Positions 23,416-31,795 of a DNA stretch of 60,078 bases are shown here, in pieces. The stretch lies in assembly GCA_903906425.1 (NCBI GenBank), contig CAIVKH010000098.1:1-60078 (forward strand). The letters run 5' to 3'. The notes under the pieces were generated by a model. That model had not been told where the DNA came from and searched no databases. It was given only the letters and a program-made list of their open reading frames with translations. The position numbers and the translations under genes were made by a program. The stretch's first letter is position 1, and every line of letters begins with the position of its first letter. The stretch is from an uncultured bacterium. GTDB lineage: Bacteria > Verrucomicrobiota > Kiritimatiellia > CAIVKH01.

Positions 23416-24609
23416 CTACGCGGCGGCCGGTTTGAACTCGGCGCAGGCCGAGCCGACAATCGCGAGCGCGGCGTTGACTTCGCTTTCGCTCACGGTCAGC
23501 GGCGGCAGGAACCGGATCACCTTGTCGGCGGTCGCGATGGTCAGCAGGCCTTTTGCGGTCAGAAGCTTTTCGAGTTCCTTGGCCGGCTGGTCGAGAACCA
23601 TGCCGACGATGAGGCCCGCGCCGCGGACGGATTTGATCCACGGATATTTCGCCGCGATCTGTTCGAGGCCGGCCTTGAGCTGCGTGCCCCGCTTGCGCGA
23701 ATTTTCGATCAGGTTTTCCTCGTCCATGATCTGGATCACGGCCAGGCCCGCGGCGCACGCCAGCGGCGTGCCGCCGAACGTCGTCGCATGCGAGCCGACG
23801 CTGAACGTGTCCTGATATTTTGCGCTGGCGACAATCGCGCCGATCGGGAATCCGCCGCCGAGCCCTTTCGCGAGCGAGATCGCGTCGGGCTTCACGCCGT
23901 AGCCCTGGAAGCCGAACCAGTTTCCTGTCCGGCCGATGCCGGTCTGCACTTCGTCAATCAGCAGCAGGATATTCTTCTCATCGCAGAGCGCGCGCAGTTG
24001 CCGCATGAATTCCGGATCGGCCGGCAGCACGCCGCCCTCGGCCTGAATGACCTCGGTGATGATCGCGACGGTTCTTTCCGTGATCGCCTCGCGCACGGAC
24101 TTGATGTCGTTGAAATTCGCATAGACGAATCCGCCCGGCAGCGGATCGAAGCCCTTCTGGACCTTGAACTGCCCGGTCGCGGTGAGCGTCGCCATCGTCC
24201 GGCCGTGGAAGGAATTTCTCATCGAGATGATTTCGTATTTTCCCGCCGCGTGGCCCCAGTAGCGTGCCAGCTTGATCAGCCCCTCGTTCGCCTCGGCGCC
24301 GGAATTGCAGAAGAAAACTTTTCCCTCGCCGAATTTCTCGACGATCTTCTTCGCGAGCATCGGCTGGTTCTCGTTGTAGAAAAGATTCGAGACGTGCATC
24401 AGCTTCGCCGCCTGGTCGCCGATCGCCTTGGCGAGTTTCGGATGGCCGTGGCCGACGCTGATGACCGCGAGGCCGCCGAGGAAATCGAGATATTTCTTCC
24501 CGTCGGCGTCCCAGACCTTGCAGCCCTCGCCGCGCACGAGCGCGAGGCCGGGGGCGTGGGTGGGCATGACGTACTGTTTCTGCATTGCGATGATTTCTTG
24601 TGTGTTCAT
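23416..24609 (-). CDS. argD: Acetylornithine aminotransferase
   Basis: 397 residues, class III PLP aminotransferase. KVFFCNSGAEANEGLIKLAR binds the cofactor phosphate, LLLIDEVQTGIGRTG holds the Asp that contacts the pyridine nitrogen, and Lys248 in SLAKGLGGGFPIGA forms the Schiff base. It turns N-acetylglutamate semialdehyde into N-acetylornithine in arginine synthesis. It follows argB in the same direction with 38 bases between, which supports argD over the closely related ornithine or GABA aminotransferases. ATG at 24609. Confidence 0.92.
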   Translation of the reverse strand: MNTQEIIAMQKQYVMPTHAPGLALVRGEGCKVWDADGKKYLDFLGGLAVISVGHGHPKLAKAIGDQAAKLMHVSNLFYNENQPMLAKKIVEKFGEGKVFFCNSGAEANEGLIKLARYWGHAAGKYEIISMRNSFHGRTMATLTATGQFKVQKGFDPLPGGFVYANFNDIKSVREAITERTVAIITEVIQAEGGVLPADPEFMRQLRALCDEKNILLLIDEVQTGIGRTGNWFGFQGYGVKPDAISLAKGLGGGFPIGAIVASAKYQDTFSVGSHATTFGGTPLACAAGLAVIQIMDEENLIENSRKRGTQLKAGLEQIAAKYPWIKSVRGAGLIVGMVLDQPAKELEKLLTAKGLLTIATADKVIRFLPPLTVSESEVNAALAIVGSACAEFKPAAA

Positions 24610-24647
24610 AAGTCAGGATTCCAATTCGAATCAGCCTTCGCCGATAT

Positions 24648-25523
24648 TTATTTCTTCACGATTTCTGTTCCGACGCCCTTGTCGGTGAAAAGTTCCAGCA
24701 GCAGCGAGTGCGGCAGGTTCGCGTCCACGAAGTGGACCTTGCGGACGCCTTCCCTGATCGCCTTCACCGCGCCCTGCACCTTCGGCAACATGCCGCCGGA
24801 AATTACGCCGCGCTCGGCGAGCACATCCACCTCGCTGATTTTCAGCGTGGAGATCAGCGTCGTCTTGTCCTTCGGATCGCGGAGCAGGCCGGGCACGTCG
24901 GACATGAAGACGAGCTTCCGCGCCTTCAGCGTCCGCGCGATGGCGCTGGCGACATCGTCGGCGTTCACGTTGTAAATCTGGCCGGCCTCGTCGCGGCCCA
25001 GCGGCGTGACGACCGGGACGATGTGCGAATGCAGATAGGCGAGGATCGGGTCGTCATCCACCTCGACGGGCGTGCCGACAAATCCCCACTCCAGCGTCTC
25101 GCCGGTCTCCGCGTCCTTCGCCGTGTGCTTCGCGACGCGGATCACATCCTCGCCATAAATTCCGCGCGCGGTGCAGCCGGCCTCGCCGAGCATCTTCACG
25201 AGCTCGGGATTCACCTGCCGGTTCAAAACTTCCTCGACCACGTCCATCGAGGCCGCGTCCGTCACGCGCAGCCCCTTCACGAACTTCGCGACGATGCCCC
25301 GCTCCTGCAATTTCTTCGTGATCGCCTTGCCGCCGCCGTGAACGAGCACGGGCCGGATGCCGACGCACGCCATGAACGCGATGTCCTTCATGACGCTGTC
25401 AATGCCGGCCTTCTCCTCGATGGCCGCGCCGCCGAGCTTCACCACGACGATGTCGCCGCGGAACTTCTGGATGTAGGGCAGCGCCTCGATGAGCACGTTC
25501 GCTTTTTCAATCATTGGATGCAT
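24648..25523 (-). CDS. argB: Acetylglutamate kinase
   Basis: 291 residues of the amino acid kinase family: VVVKLGGAAIEEKAG (phosphate-binding Lys and Gly), PVLVHGGGKAITKKLQERG, GLRVTDAASMDVVEEVL, and YNVNADDVASAIARTL. It phosphorylates N-acetylglutamate, the committed step controlled by arginine in many bacteria. Starts at 25523 or 25514 (MIEKANVLIEALPYI) are both possible; neither has a clear ribosome site. A near-copy of the palindrome (TTTCAATCATTGGAT, 25505-25519) overlaps the start codons. It could be coincidence, since IEKAN fits the family. Confidence 0.92.
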   Translation of the reverse strand: MHPMIEKANVLIEALPYIQKFRGDIVVVKLGGAAIEEKAGIDSVMKDIAFMACVGIRPVLVHGGGKAITKKLQERGIVAKFVKGLRVTDAASMDVVEEVLNRQVNPELVKMLGEAGCTARGIYGEDVIRVAKHTAKDAETGETLEWGFVGTPVEVDDDPILAYLHSHIVPVVTPLGRDEAGQIYNVNADDVASAIARTLKARKLVFMSDVPGLLRDPKDKTTLISTLKISEVDVLAERGVISGGMLPKVQGAVKAIREGVRKVHFVDANLPHSLLLELFTDKGVGTEIVKK

Positions 25524-25650
25524 GGGCGTTGGCTTGTAGCAAACGCGCGCCGCCGCACAAGCGGAATTCAACAAATATGCCGCAGCGAGATTCCGCCCCG
25601 CCCGTCCCGATCATGATCGCGGGGGGCCTTCGGGCGCATCCCGGCCCTTC

Positions 25651-25730
25651 TTCCAATGATTGGAAAAGATCGTGGCGGGAGTTTCCAATGATTGGATGTG
25701 CACGGTCGCGATGTTTGCCAATGATTGGAA
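25651..25730. repeat. Palindrome triplet, locus 11
   Basis: TTCCAATGATTGGAA (25651-25665), TTCCAATGATTGGAT (25683-25697) and TGCCAATGATTGGAA (25716-25730); steps 32 and 33 bp. About 130 bases upstream of argB. Confidence 0.93.
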
Positions 25731-25791
25731 CCACGAATGAACACCAGGAACCACGACGGGAGGAAGGAAGAGGCAACGGAAAAAGATTTTT

Positions 25792-25847
25792 ACAGAAGGA
25801 CGCGGAGAATTGGGACCGGAAGCTTTGCGGTCTTTGCGTCCTTCTGT
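25792..25847. repeat. Inverted repeat in the argB-upstream gap
   Basis: Perfect 12-bp arms ACAGAAGGACGC (25792-25803) and GCGTCCTTCTGT (25836-25847). Together with the purine-rich flank it looks like a worn intergenic repeat element. The gap 25731-26070 has no convincing gene. Confidence 0.55.
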
Positions 25848-26070
25848 TTTTGTGGTGGCCGGTTTCCAAAACACGGTGAAGGCCGCGGTGGCTCACCGCG
25901 CCGGGGCGTCGCGGGGCGGCGCGATGCAAATGACCGTGGATTTCAACCCCCGGAAGGCGGGGCGGAGCCCGGCGGCGCCTCCGGAACACGTATTCCGACC
26001 TCCCCGCTCATAAAATGCTGCCAAAGAGTCTTTTGAACGTGCAGAACCCGCCTTGGAGCAGCCTCGAATT

Positions 26071-26342
26071 GCGGCAAAGTGATATCATTTTGCGGCAATG
26101 TGATACCAGCCAGTGACGAGTTGATATGAACTCGCGGCAAGGTGATATCAGCCAGTGACGAGTTGATATGAACTCGCGGCAAGGTGATACCAGCCAGTGA
26201 CGAGTTGATATCACCTCGCGGCAAGGTGATACCAGCCCGTGGCGAGTTGATATGAACTCGCGGTAATGTGATATCACCAGTGACGAAGTGATATGAACTC
26301 GCGGCAAGTTGATATCAGCCAGTGACGAGGTGATATCAACTT
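26071..26342. repeat. 42-bp tandem repeat array built from 21-bp half units
   Basis: Six units start with GCGGCAA-like sequence at 26092, 26134, 26176, 26218, 26260 and 26301 (periods 42,42,42,42,41), preceded by one 21-bp half unit at 26071. Each unit is two related halves, so TGATAT recurs about every 21 bp, thirteen times, close to two helical turns. No frame looks like a real gene, although the period is a multiple of three. It lies just downstream of the SGNH hydrolase gene. Confidence 0.9.
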
Positions 26343-26358
26343 GCGGCGCGGCGATGCG

Positions 26359-27090
26359 TCACTTCGGCCAGGTTTCGCGGGCCTTGGCGAGTTGGGCATC
26401 GGTCAGGCCGAAACCTTTCAGGATGCCGGCGGCCATCATCTTGTTGCCGGGGGTGGCCATGTGGACGCCGTCGCCGGTCAGGTAATTTTTTCCCGGGGGC
26501 AGCGGGGCGGTCTTTTTCATCTCGGCAATCGTGGCCTGCATCTCGGCGTTGAGGTCGGCGAGCAGGCATTTCTTCTGCTTCGCGAGCTCGCGGAGAAATT
26601 CGTTGTAGGCGGCGAGCTTCTTGTTGAGGTCGTTGGAGGCGTCCTCCTTGATCATCGTCGAGGTCAGGATCATGACCTTGATGCCGGCGGCCTGCGTCTT
26701 GTCCACGATTTCGGTGATGTTCTTTTTGTACTGGTCCAGCTCGACGCCCTTCGCGCCGTGCCACACGTCGTTGACGCCGCAGCTCAGCGTCATCCAGTCC
26801 GGTTTTTTCGACAGCACGCTTTTGTCCAGCCGCGCGAGCATGTCCTTGGACGTATTGCCGCTGACGCCCGCGCCGATCGGTTCGGCCTTCACGCCGTTGG
26901 ATTCAAGCCCGCGGATGACGAGGTGGCAATAGCCGTTGCTGTTGCCCATGCCGCCTGCCGTGATCGAGTCGCCGAGGAACGCGATTTTCTCGCCGCTCTT
27001 CACGGGAATTTCCTGCGCCCAACCCGTCGCCGCAAAAAGCGCGCCCGCCAAAGCCAAAATGCCCAACTGCTGAAAACGAATTTTTGTCAT
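26359..27090 (-). CDS. Secreted SGNH/GDSL-family esterase
   Basis: 243 residues with a signal peptide (MTKIRFQQLGILALAGALFA, cut near GWAQE). SGNH blocks: IAFLGDSITAGG (nucleophile Ser), the Gly of VSGNTSKDML, SCGVNDVWHG (Asn block) and a C-terminal GDGVHMATPGN with Asp and His of the triad. Members remove acetyl or other esters from polysaccharides, so it may assist the hydrolases elsewhere in the window. It sits between argJ and argB, which is unusual. The ATG at 27090 is preceded by AAGGAAC. Confidence 0.88.
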   Translation of the reverse strand: MTKIRFQQLGILALAGALFAATGWAQEIPVKSGEKIAFLGDSITAGGMGNSNGYCHLVIRGLESNGVKAEPIGAGVSGNTSKDMLARLDKSVLSKKPDWMTLSCGVNDVWHGAKGVELDQYKKNITEIVDKTQAAGIKVMILTSTMIKEDASNDLNKKLAAYNEFLRELAKQKKCLLADLNAEMQATIAEMKKTAPLPPGKNYLTGDGVHMATPGNKMMAAGILKGFGLTDAQLAKARETWPK

Positions 27091-27183
27091 GACCAGTTCC
27101 TTTTTTTGATGCGCGACACTTTTCCCATTTCGCGGCCGTCGCACAAGCGAAGAAATTGTTTTCCGGCGGGCCGTCGCCGAGAT

Positions 27184-27230
27184 TTCCAATCATTGGAAAA
27201 ACCCGGGACCGCAACTTCCAATGATTGGAA
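27184..27230. repeat. Paired palindrome element, locus 12
   Basis: TTCCAATCATTGGAA (27184-27198) and TTCCAATGATTGGAA (27216-27230), 32 bp apart. The second copy ends one base from the argJ stop codon. Confidence 0.95.
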
Positions 27231-27231
27231 A

Positions 27232-28467
27232 TCACGTCGGACCGCGACCGGTCATGTCGCGGACATAATCAACGTTGATCTTCACGTAGTCCTCGGAGAT
27301 GTCGCACGTGAAGACCTCCGCGTTCGCGCGGCCGAGATGCAGGTCAATCGTGATCGCGAATTCTTCCTTCGACTGGATCGCGCTGAGCTTGTCAACCGGC
27401 GTGCCGGCGGAAATTCCGCGGCGGACGGCGATCGTGTCGTCATAGAAAATATCAACCTTGGTCTCGTCAATCTTCGCTGGCGAATATCCGATGGCGTCCA
27501 TGATCCGGCCCCAATTCGGGTAGTCACCGTGCCAGCAGGTTTTCACGAGCATCGAGTTGGCGACGGCACGCGCGGCGGCATCGGCTTCCTTGCAGCTGCG
27601 GGCGTTTTTCACGCAAACGGTGATGAGCTTCTTGGCGCCTTCGCCGTCGCGGGCGATCTTCTTCGCGAGCGTCAGCAGGACCGCATCGAGCACAGCGGTG
27701 AAGACGGACCACTGTTTGTGGCCCGGCTTCAGAACTTTGTTTTCAGCCGCGCCGTTTGCGAGCACGAGGACCGTGTCGTTTGTGGACTGATCGCCGTCCA
27801 CGGAAATCCGGTTGAAGGATTGAATGACGGAATTTTTCAGCGCGGCCTGGAGCGCGCGCGGTTCGACGGCGGCATCGGTGCAGACGAAGCAGAGCATCGT
27901 GGCCATGTTCGGATGAATCATGCCCGCGCCTTTCGCCATCGCGGAAAGCGTCACGGATTTTCCATCAATCGTGAATTTCGCAGTCAAGCGTTTCGGACGC
28001 GTGTCGGTGGTCATGATCGAATCCGCGGCATCGCCGCCGCCATTGGCGGACAGTTTCGCGGCGGCTTCGGGAATTCCCTTTTCGAGCAAATCCATCGGCA
28101 TCGAAACGCCGATCGGGCCGGTCGAGGCGACGAAGACTTCCGCCTCGGGAACGCCGATATTTTTCGCGGTGATGGCGGCCATTCGCTTCGCGTCCTTCAT
28201 TCCCTGCGCGCCGGTGCAGGCGTTGGCGTTGCCGCTGTTGACGACTATCGCGCGGCCCTTGCCGGATTTTACGCGCGCCGCATCGAGCACGACGGTCGCG
28301 GAGCGGACCTGATTCGTGGTGAAGCACGCGGCGACTGCAGCGGCGCGATCGGACGCGATGATCGCGAGGTCTTTCTTTCCGCCCTTTTTGATTCCGGCGG
28401 AAATCCCGGCGGCGCGAAAGCCCGGCGGAAGCATGATGTTTTCGATCAGTTCAAATTTTGTGGCCAT
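27232..28467 (-). CDS. argJ: Bifunctional glutamate N-acetyltransferase / ornithine acetyltransferase
   Basis: 411 residues from MATKFELIENIMLPPGFRAA. ArgJ proteins cut themselves before a Thr; here the site is HPNMATMLCF with Thr190 as nucleophile. Other blocks: VNSGNANACTGAQG, VASTGPIGVSMPMD, and a C-terminal CDISEDYVKINVDY. It recycles the acetyl group from N-acetylornithine to glutamate, closing the arginine cycle with argB and argD nearby. The start is fixed by CGGAGAAAACAA before the ATG at 28467. A terminator separates it from rpsI upstream. Confidence 0.93.
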   Translation of the reverse strand: MATKFELIENIMLPPGFRAAGISAGIKKGGKKDLAIIASDRAAAVAACFTTNQVRSATVVLDAARVKSGKGRAIVVNSGNANACTGAQGMKDAKRMAAITAKNIGVPEAEVFVASTGPIGVSMPMDLLEKGIPEAAAKLSANGGGDAADSIMTTDTRPKRLTAKFTIDGKSVTLSAMAKGAGMIHPNMATMLCFVCTDAAVEPRALQAALKNSVIQSFNRISVDGDQSTNDTVLVLANGAAENKVLKPGHKQWSVFTAVLDAVLLTLAKKIARDGEGAKKLITVCVKNARSCKEADAAARAVANSMLVKTCWHGDYPNWGRIMDAIGYSPAKIDETKVDIFYDDTIAVRRGISAGTPVDKLSAIQSKEEFAITIDLHLGRANAEVFTCDISEDYVKINVDYVRDMTGRGPT

Positions 28468-28546
28468 TTGTTTTCTCCGAATTTGGATTTTGTCTGACGC
28501 TGGTTTGTTTATTCGAGGACGAGGGCGAGGACGAGGACGATTTTGC

Positions 28547-28588
28547 AAAAAACAAAAAACCCCGGATGCCGGAGCATTCGGGGTTCTT
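28547..28588 (-). terminator. Intrinsic terminator after rpsI
   Basis: On the minus strand: stem AACCCCG-A-ATGC (28585-28574) with GCAT-C-CGGGGTT (28569-28558), loop TCCG, then a T-rich run. It ends the rplM-rpsI transcript before argJ. Confidence 0.85.
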
Positions 28589-28606
28589 GTGTCTCTCGCG
28601 ACTGGA

Positions 28607-29005
28607 TTATCGTTTCGAGAACTGGAACCGCTTGCGGGCGCCCGGCTGGCCGGACTTTTTGCGTTCCTTCATGCGCGGATCGCGGGTGAGATAGCCGCCG
28701 GCCTTGAGCAAGGGGCGGAAGTTCGCGTCGGCCATGCAGAGCGCGCGGGCGATGCCGTGGCGGAGCGCGCCGGACTGGCCGGTGAGGCCGCCGCCGGTGC
28801 AGTTGGCGATGATGTCGAATTTGCCGAGTGCATCAACCGCCTTGAGCGGGCGCATCGCGAATTCGCGGAGGTTCGCCAGCGGGAAGTAATCCGTGAATTC
28901 ACGGCCGTTGATGGTGATTTTGCCTTCGCCCGCCTGGATGCGGACGCGGGCCGTCGCGTTCTTGCGGCGGCCGGTTGCGTTGTAGTCGTGAGTCTTCGTT
29001 GCCAC
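28607..29005 (-). CDS. rpsI: Ribosomal protein S9 (uS9)
   Basis: 132 residues, full length. YNATGRRKNATARVRIQAGE, FTDYFPLANLREFAMRPL, GGLTGQSGALRHGIARAL and the basic C-terminus ARKRFQFSKR that reaches the P site are all present. The start is GTG at 29005, preceded by GAGGAAA. It follows rplM with 22 bases between, the usual bacterial pair. Confidence 0.97.
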   Translation of the reverse strand: MATKTHDYNATGRRKNATARVRIQAGEGKITINGREFTDYFPLANLREFAMRPLKAVDALGKFDIIANCTGGGLTGQSGALRHGIARALCMADANFRPLLKAGGYLTRDPRMKERKKSGQPGARKRFQFSKR

Positions 29006-29027
29006 GGTTGTTTCCTCGTGAAATTTT

Positions 29028-29456
29028 TTAGACTGCGAGCGTTTCGGGCGTCTGCGCCTTGTGGGGATGCGCGGTGCCGGCGAAAATCTTGAGCCGCTTG
29101 AGCTGCGCGGAGCGCGATTTGTTGCGCGGCAGCATCCCGGCGACGGCCTGACGGACGATGCGCGTCGGATCGAGCCGGCGGACTTCGGAGGCGGGTTGCA
29201 ATTTCAGGCCGCTGGGGAAGCCGCTGTATTTCTTGTAAATCTTGCCCTCTTCCTTGTTGCCGGTGAGGCGCACCTTTTCGGCGTTGAGGACGATGACGAA
29301 ATCGCCGTTGTCCGCGCCGGGCGTGAAGTCGGGCTTCGTTTTACCGCGAAGGACATTCGCGATTTTCACGGCCAGCCGGCCCGCCGGCTTGCCTGTTGCG
29401 TCCACCAAAAACCACTTGCGGCGGACTTGTTCTCGTTTAACCAGTGTCGTTGACAT
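29028..29456 (-). CDS. rplM: Ribosomal protein L13 (uL13)
   Basis: 142 residues: KWFLVDATGKPAGRLAVKIA, GDFVIVLNAEKVRLTG, GKIYKKYSGFPSGLK, AVAGMLPRNKSRSAQLKRLK and IFAGTAHPHKAQ are standard L13 blocks. It is an early assembly protein of the large subunit. ATG at 29456 with GAGGGA upstream. It leads the rplM-rpsI transcript; the palindrome pair at 29577-29624 lies in its promoter region. Confidence 0.97.
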   Translation of the reverse strand: MSTTLVKREQVRRKWFLVDATGKPAGRLAVKIANVLRGKTKPDFTPGADNGDFVIVLNAEKVRLTGNKEEGKIYKKYSGFPSGLKLQPASEVRRLDPTRIVRQAVAGMLPRNKSRSAQLKRLKIFAGTAHPHKAQTPETLAV

Positions 29457-29576
29457 GCATTCCCTCTGAACAAAAGAAGCGCGGAAGCTAGCGAACCATG
29501 CCATGCCGTGTCAACGACGCATTCTGTTTTTATGCGGAAGGCGTTTTTCGCCCGCGGGCGGCGGGCGGACCGGAAT

Positions 29577-29624
29577 TTCCAATCATTGGAAATTTGCGGG
29601 GACGGTCTTTTCCAATGATTGGAA
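29577..29624. repeat. Paired palindrome element, locus 13
   Basis: TTCCAATCATTGGAA (29577-29591) and TTCCAATGATTGGAA (29610-29624), starts 33 bp apart, between the SH3-protein stop and the rplM start. Confidence 0.95.
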
Positions 29625-29662
29625 GTTCGGCGCTGTATGAGCCGGATCAGAACCGCGGCGGC

Positions 29663-30700
29663 TCATTTGCGGTTCTGGAGGAGCCACGAGCAGAGATCGG
29701 CGACGGGCTGCGGCAGAAAGAGGGTGACGCGCTCCTTCGAGCGCACGGCTTCGGAAAGTTCCGGGTTGCCGGTGACCAGCTCCGTCTGGATGCGCACGAC
29801 GCCGTTGGTCCTTTCCATGATTGCACCGACGCGCCAGCTCGTCGTGCCTTTCGCCCGGCCCAGGAGGATGTCGTAGAGTTTGGTTGATTCGGAATAGGGC
29901 AGATAGTTTTCATGCCGGCTGAAGCGGACAGCGAGCCACGGATCTTTCTGCCCGGTGTCCGTCAGTTGCACGGCGACGAGCTGGTTCTTGATGTCGGCCA
30001 CCAGCGTCATTTTGGTCACGCCATCAATCTGCGGGTCGAAACTGCAGGCCTTGAAGCTGTCCACGGGGAAGCCCGGCGTGTTCACCGTCACGCTCGAGGC
30101 GGAGGCCTGGCCGAATTGTTTCAGGGCGTCGGCCAGCGGCATCATGAAATAGAGCCCCTTATAAAGGACATAGTTCTTGTCGGCCACCAGGTTGATTTTC
30201 GGCGCGGCCACGTTCCTGAGATACGCCAGGAAATCGCCGGCAATCTGGCTGCCGCTTTTTGTCTGGAGCTGCCAGTGCGAACCCAGCGCGATCTCCGGCC
30301 CCGCCCGGCCCGCTGGCGCCTGCGCGACTTCGGGCGCATTCGTGGCGGAGACTTCCGGGACCTGCGCCGGCGCGGCATTCGTCGCCTCGCTGCCGACCTG
30401 CGGCGCGACTGTCGCGGCGACCGCGGTCGTCGGCGCAATGGCCGGCGCGGTCTGGTCCACGAGTTCGCGTTTGACGAAACCCTCGACCGGGCCGTCCGCC
30501 TTTTCGCAGCGCACCTTCATCCAGTCGCCGCTTTCCGAAAGCACCGTCACCGGGTCGCCGGCATGAAGCTGGCCGAGCTTCTTGTCGCGGCCGCCGAAGA
30601 CATCCGCGTCATCCTTGATCGTCGCGGCGAACGCGCCGCCCGCGGCGCAAAAAATTGCGGCAGAGATCAACGAAATATGTCTGGTTCGATTTGTGTTCAC
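29663..30700 (-). CDS. Exported protein with SH3-like domain
   Basis: 345 residues from a GTG at 30700 supported by GGAG seven bases upstream. A signal peptide (HISLISAAIFCAAGGAFA) precedes a bacterial SH3-like domain (DADVFGGRDKKLGQLHAGDP, GDWMKVRCEKADGPVEGFVK). Then comes an Ala/Pro-rich linker and a unique C-terminal domain of about 200 residues with no motif I recognise. SH3b domains often bind peptidoglycan, so a cell-wall-linked periplasmic role is likely. It begins 56 bases after the MauE-like gene and is probably in the same transcript. Confidence 0.7.
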   Translation of the reverse strand: MNTNRTRHISLISAAIFCAAGGAFAATIKDDADVFGGRDKKLGQLHAGDPVTVLSESGDWMKVRCEKADGPVEGFVKRELVDQTAPAIAPTTAVAATVAPQVGSEATNAAPAQVPEVSATNAPEVAQAPAGRAGPEIALGSHWQLQTKSGSQIAGDFLAYLRNVAAPKINLVADKNYVLYKGLYFMMPLADALKQFGQASASSVTVNTPGFPVDSFKACSFDPQIDGVTKMTLVADIKNQLVAVQLTDTGQKDPWLAVRFSRHENYLPYSESTKLYDILLGRAKGTTSWRVGAIMERTNGVVRIQTELVTGNPELSEAVRSKERVTLFLPQPVADLCSWLLQNRK

Positions 30701-30756
30701 GCGCCCACTCCGGCAACCGCAGAAACTATCCGAAATTGTCGCACCGGCAAGATTTC

Positions 30757-31221
30757 TCACGGGGCCGGCGGGGCGCGCCGGTCCAGCCGCGCGTGGACGA
30801 TGCACGCGGCCAGCAGCGCAAAATCCAGCAGCAGATGCAGCCAGCCGGCCCTCATGCCGTGGCCGGTGGTGGAAAAGCAGCCGCAGTCAATGTCGATGCC
30901 GCGTGCCATCGCCAGCGAGATCGCGCCGATGAAAACGGCCGTCATCGCGGCGATCAGCCACAGCGCGCCGCGCCGCAGCGGCGGGGCGAACAGCAGCGCG
31001 AGCGCGGCGAAAAGCTCCAGCCACGGCAGGAAGATCGTGAGCGGATTGATCGCGACATCGGGCAGCAGTTGATAGTTGTAGATGCTCTTCGCGAAGCCTG
31101 CCGGATCGGAAATCTTCGGCCACGCTGCGACGAGAAAAACGAAGGCGGGAAAAATCCGGCAGTACCAGATTGTTTCCTCGCGCCAGTTGACGGCGTCATC
31201 GTGAGTGGAATTTCCAATCAT
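30757..31221 (-). CDS. MauE/DoxX-like membrane protein
   Basis: 154 residues with four predicted membrane helices (IFPAFVFLVAAWPKI, PWLELFAALALLFA, ALWLIAAMTAVFIGAIS, LHLLLDFALLAACIV). The segment GIDIDCGCFSTTGHG is the cysteine motif of MauE-type proteins, linked to disulfide formation or methylamine dehydrogenase maturation. The first ATG in frame (31221) lies inside a palindrome copy, and the element's GC spacer provides GGGGAGG upstream; a TTG at 31242 is the other option. The next genes upstream are a rhodanese and DUF1573 proteins, in keeping with thiol chemistry in the envelope. Confidence 0.8.
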   Translation of the reverse strand: MIGNSTHDDAVNWREETIWYCRIFPAFVFLVAAWPKISDPAGFAKSIYNYQLLPDVAINPLTIFLPWLELFAALALLFAPPLRRGALWLIAAMTAVFIGAISLAMARGIDIDCGCFSTTGHGMRAGWLHLLLDFALLAACIVHARLDRRAPPAP

Positions 31222-31258
31222 TGGAAAAGACCGCCTCCCCAATCTCCAATCATTGGAA
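31212..31258. repeat. Paired palindrome element overlapping the MauE-like start, locus 14
   Basis: TTCCAATCATTGGAA (31212-31226) and CTCCAATCATTGGAA (31244-31258), 32 bp apart. The likely start codon at 31221-31219 is part of the first copy. Confidence 0.93.
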
Positions 31259-31315
31259 GTTCCGATTTCAAATTTCTGATTTCAGATTTCAAAAACACTG
31301 ACCTCCAACCTCTCT

Positions 31316-31795
31316 TCATTTTTCCACCGGTAGTTTCGCGGCGCTCCATTCGGTCCAGCCGCCGACGAAGAGGACGAGGTTGGTGAATCCATTTTGTTGA
31401 AGATGTTTCGAGAGCTTCACGGAGTCGTCGCACGTGTGGCCGGAGCAGTAGGTCATCAGCGGCTGCGCGGGCGTGAGCAGCGGCAGGACCTGCGGCAGAT
31501 AGGTGCCGATCTGATCGCCGGGCACGTTGAACGCGCCGGGAATGTGGCCGGCGGCAAAATCCGCGGGCGGGCGGGCGTCGAGGATCAGGTGCGTCATTTT
31601 CTGCGCGATGGTTCGCGCCTGTTCGAGCGTGACGGTCGGCACGCCGAGTTCCTTCGACGCGGCCTCGACATGCCGCGACCACTCCTGCCGCCACGGCAGC
31701 GGATGCGCGCGCAGGCGGTTGGCCAAAATCCCCGCGGCCAGCGAGAGCGCGACGAGAATCGCGGCCTGCGCCGCGGGCTGGAACCCCCGCGTCAT
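31316..31795 (-). CDS. Membrane-anchored rhodanese-like protein
   Basis: 159 residues. An N-terminal helix (AAILVALSLAAGILANRL) anchors or exports it. The rhodanese domain includes HLILDARPPADFAAGHIPGA and the active loop YCSGHTCDDS with Cys117 as sulfur carrier. It would move sulfane sulfur or serve redox sensing in the periplasm. The ATG at 31795 overlaps the stop of the DUF1573 gene (31792-32790), so the two are translationally coupled. Confidence 0.87.
   Translation of the reverse strand: MTRGFQPAAQAAILVALSLAAGILANRLRAHPLPWRQEWSRHVEAASKELGVPTVTLEQARTIAQKMTHLILDARPPADFAAGHIPGAFNVPGDQIGTYLPQVLPLLTPAQPLMTYCSGHTCDDSVKLSKHLQQNGFTNLVLFVGGWTEWSAAKLPVEK

Noticed and set aside
25505..25519. Further palindrome copy at the argB start
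   Set aside because: Only a partial match, and the encoded IEKAN fits the family; kept out of the count.
25943..26307. Small repeat proteins encoded by the 42-bp array
   Set aside because: Open frames exist in more than one register simply because 42 is divisible by three; no ribosome site, and one unit is 41 bp, which breaks the frame.
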